Assembly: GCA_009392275.1 (NCBI GenBank)
Contig: VFGV01000011.1
Location: 142,895 to 195,772 of the forward strand
DNA length: 52,878 bases
DNA from: SAR202 cluster bacterium
GTDB lineage: Bacteria > Chloroflexota > Dehalococcoidia > Lucifugimonadales > UBA2962
Direction: 5' to 3'
Positions 51,940 to 52,878 of this stretch are shown here, piece by piece (position 1 is the stretch's first letter; the number at the start of each line of letters is the position of its first letter). Made by a program: the position numbers and the translations under genes. The notes below the pieces were generated by a model. It searched no databases, was not told the DNA's origin, and saw only the letters and a program-made list of their open reading frames with translations.

Positions 51940-52878
51940 TTGGGACATAAAACACATCCAATAGGTTTTAGGCTTGGGGTAAGCAAGGATTGGCAGTCCA
52001 GATGGTTTGCCCATTCAGGGAAAGAATATAAGCAATTTGTATGGGAAGACCTTCAAATCCGCAGTATTATTCTCGAACAGTACCCAGATGCGAGTATTTC
52101 AAAAATTGATATTGAAAGAAACTCTAGTGATCTTATTGCCACGATTTATACTGCAAGGCCAGGTATTGTAATTGGTCGTGGTGGACAAAGAGTTGAAGAG
52201 TTACGAAAAATGCTTGAAGAGTTGACGAGTAAAAAAGCGCGATTAAATGTGCAAGAGATACGTCAACCTGAGCTTGATGCATTTCTGGTTGCCCGGGGTG
52301 TTGCTGATCAGCTTGAAAGACGAATAGCGTTTAGAAGGGCTATACGTCAAGCAGTTACTCGAACTATGCAAAGTGGAGCTAAGGGTGTACGTGTTATGGT
52401 TTCGGGTCGATTAGGTGGAGCAGATATAGCTCGTACTGAAAAAGCTCGTGAGGGAAGAGTCCCATTGCATACTTTAAGAGCAGATGTAGACTTCGCTATA
52501 GCAGAAGCTGCGACGGATTTTGGACGTATCGGGGTTAAAGTATGGATATATCATGGCGACGCAGCAGTAGTAAGTGAGGCTGATGTATCAGCAGAAGTTG
52601 AAGAAATGCTGCCTATAGAGGTTACGTTAAGTCCTGATGAGCCAGCTTCTGAGGTTGAAGAAACACCAGTTGCTGAGGTTGAAGAAGAGCCAGTTGCTGA
52701 GGTTGAAGAAACACCAGTTGTTGAGGCTGAAGAAACACCAGTTGCTGAGGTTGAAGAAGAGCCAGTTGCTGGGGTTGAAGAAGAGCCAGTTGCTGAGGTT
52801 GAAGAAACACCAGTTGCTGAGGCTGAAGAAGAGCCAGTTGCTGAGGTTGAAGAAGAGCCAGTTGCTGAGGTTGAAGAA
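51940..52878 (+). CDS. rpsC: Ribosomal protein uS3 with acidic octapeptide-repeat tail (3' end outside window)
   Basis: The frame starts at a TTG directly after the rplV stop, giving M-GHKTHPIGFRLG, the exact family N-terminus, and stays open for 313 codons to the window edge. The S3 body is complete: TARPGIVIGRGGQRVEELRKM (KH domain), RRAIRQAVTRTMQSGAKGVRVMVSGRLGGADIART and DFGRIGVKVWIYHG. Normal S3 ends near residue 220-235. Here an acidic tail begins at about residue 234 and holds ten units of (E/T)PVAEVEE up to the edge, so the tail is longer than seen. It resembles the L3 tail upstream. Confidence 0.95.
   Translation, partial: MGHKTHPIGFRLGVSKDWQSRWFAHSGKEYKQFVWEDLQIRSIILEQYPDASISKIDIERNSSDLIATIYTARPGIVIGRGGQRVEELRKMLEELTSKKARLNVQEIRQPELDAFLVARGVADQLERRIAFRRAIRQAVTRTMQSGAKGVRVMVSGRLGGADIARTEKAREGRVPLHTLRADVDFAIAEAATDFGRIGVKVWIYHGDAAVVSEADVSAEVEEMLPIEVTLSPDEPASEVEETPVAEVEEEPVAEVEETPVVEAEETPVAEVEEEPVAGVEEEPVAEVEETPVAEAEEEPVAEVEEEPVAEVEE
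52639..52878 (+). repeat. At least ten 24-bp in-frame repeats in rpsC (cut by the window edge)
   Basis: Ten visible 24-bp units encode variants of (E/T)PVAEVEE (first unit EPASEVEE; one TPVVEAEE, one EPVAGVEE, one TPVAEAEE). The commonest form uses the codons CCA GTT GCT GAG GTT GAA GAA. The array reaches base 52878, so its end and true number of units are not known. Confidence 0.95.

Overview
AT-rich bacterial chromosome segment with closely packed, mostly metabolic genes. The gene content suggests a marine Chloroflexota bacterium, perhaps SAR202-like. The reasons are a complete alternative complex III (ACIII) operon, an HspR-type heat-shock regulator upstream of grpE-dnaK, an F420/NADP oxidoreductase-like gene beside ETF genes, GMC and FAD oxidoreductases, a DUF3830 protein, and many TTG/GTG starts. 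This placement is inferred from gene content only. No phage, insertion sequence, CRISPR array or rRNA is visible.

Layout. 1-2.8 kb: XdhC/CoxI-type protein (cut by the window edge), M16 peptidase, sulfite-oxidase-fold protein, 56-residue zinc ribbon. 3.0-6.1 kb: hspR-grpE-dnaK behind a promoter whose -35 box lies inside a HAIR-like inverted repeat. 6.1-13.5 kb (minus strand): seven co-directional genes etfB-etfA-unknown-F420 reductase-like-histone-deacetylase-like-GMC oxidoreductase-ThDP enzyme, which looks like one uncharacterised catabolic or redox module. 14-23 kb: two-zinc-ribbon protein, SelA-like PLP enzyme, DUF3054, ilvD with a GIY-YIG gene, rsmG with a flippase-like membrane protein, thiD, bioY. 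22.5-30.2 kb: split glutamate-synthase-domain trio of the N-methylglutamate synthase (MgsABC/GlxBCD) type with a DUF3830 protein, an MFS transporter, a glutamine synthetase-family ligase and a phosphotriesterase-family hydrolase. 30.3-34.8 kb: squalene/phytoene synthase, tRNA-Gln, DUF5808, tricarballylate-dehydrogenase-like flavoprotein, class III aminotransferase. 35.1-43.4 kb: ACIII operon (small membrane protein, ActA, ActB1, ActB2, ActF, ActC, ActD, ActE). 43.4-44.8 kb: methyltransferase and DtxR-family regulator. 45.1-52.9 kb: fused str-S10 ribosomal operon without tuf (rpsL, rpsG, fusA, rpsJ, rplC, rplD, rplW, rplB, rpsS, rplV, rpsC), cut by the window edge in rpsC.

How it fits together. 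The cell appears aerobic and heterotrophic. Flavin dehydrogenases feed ETF or quinones, ACIII carries electrons from quinol to a cytochrome c or similar acceptor, and the Mgs-like trio, the ligase and the transporter suggest use of amines or amino acids.

The strongest unexplained signal is that ribosomal proteins L3 and S3, which are unrelated, both end in long acidic tails built from the same octapeptide, (T/E)PVAE(A/V)EE. Each has ten visible 24-bp units, and S3 runs off the window. Other points worth a look are a CTG start on the deacetylase gene, a tRNA-Gln wedged between two protein genes, a frameshifted 36-codon small ORF, and the extra membrane gene that opens the ACIII operon.
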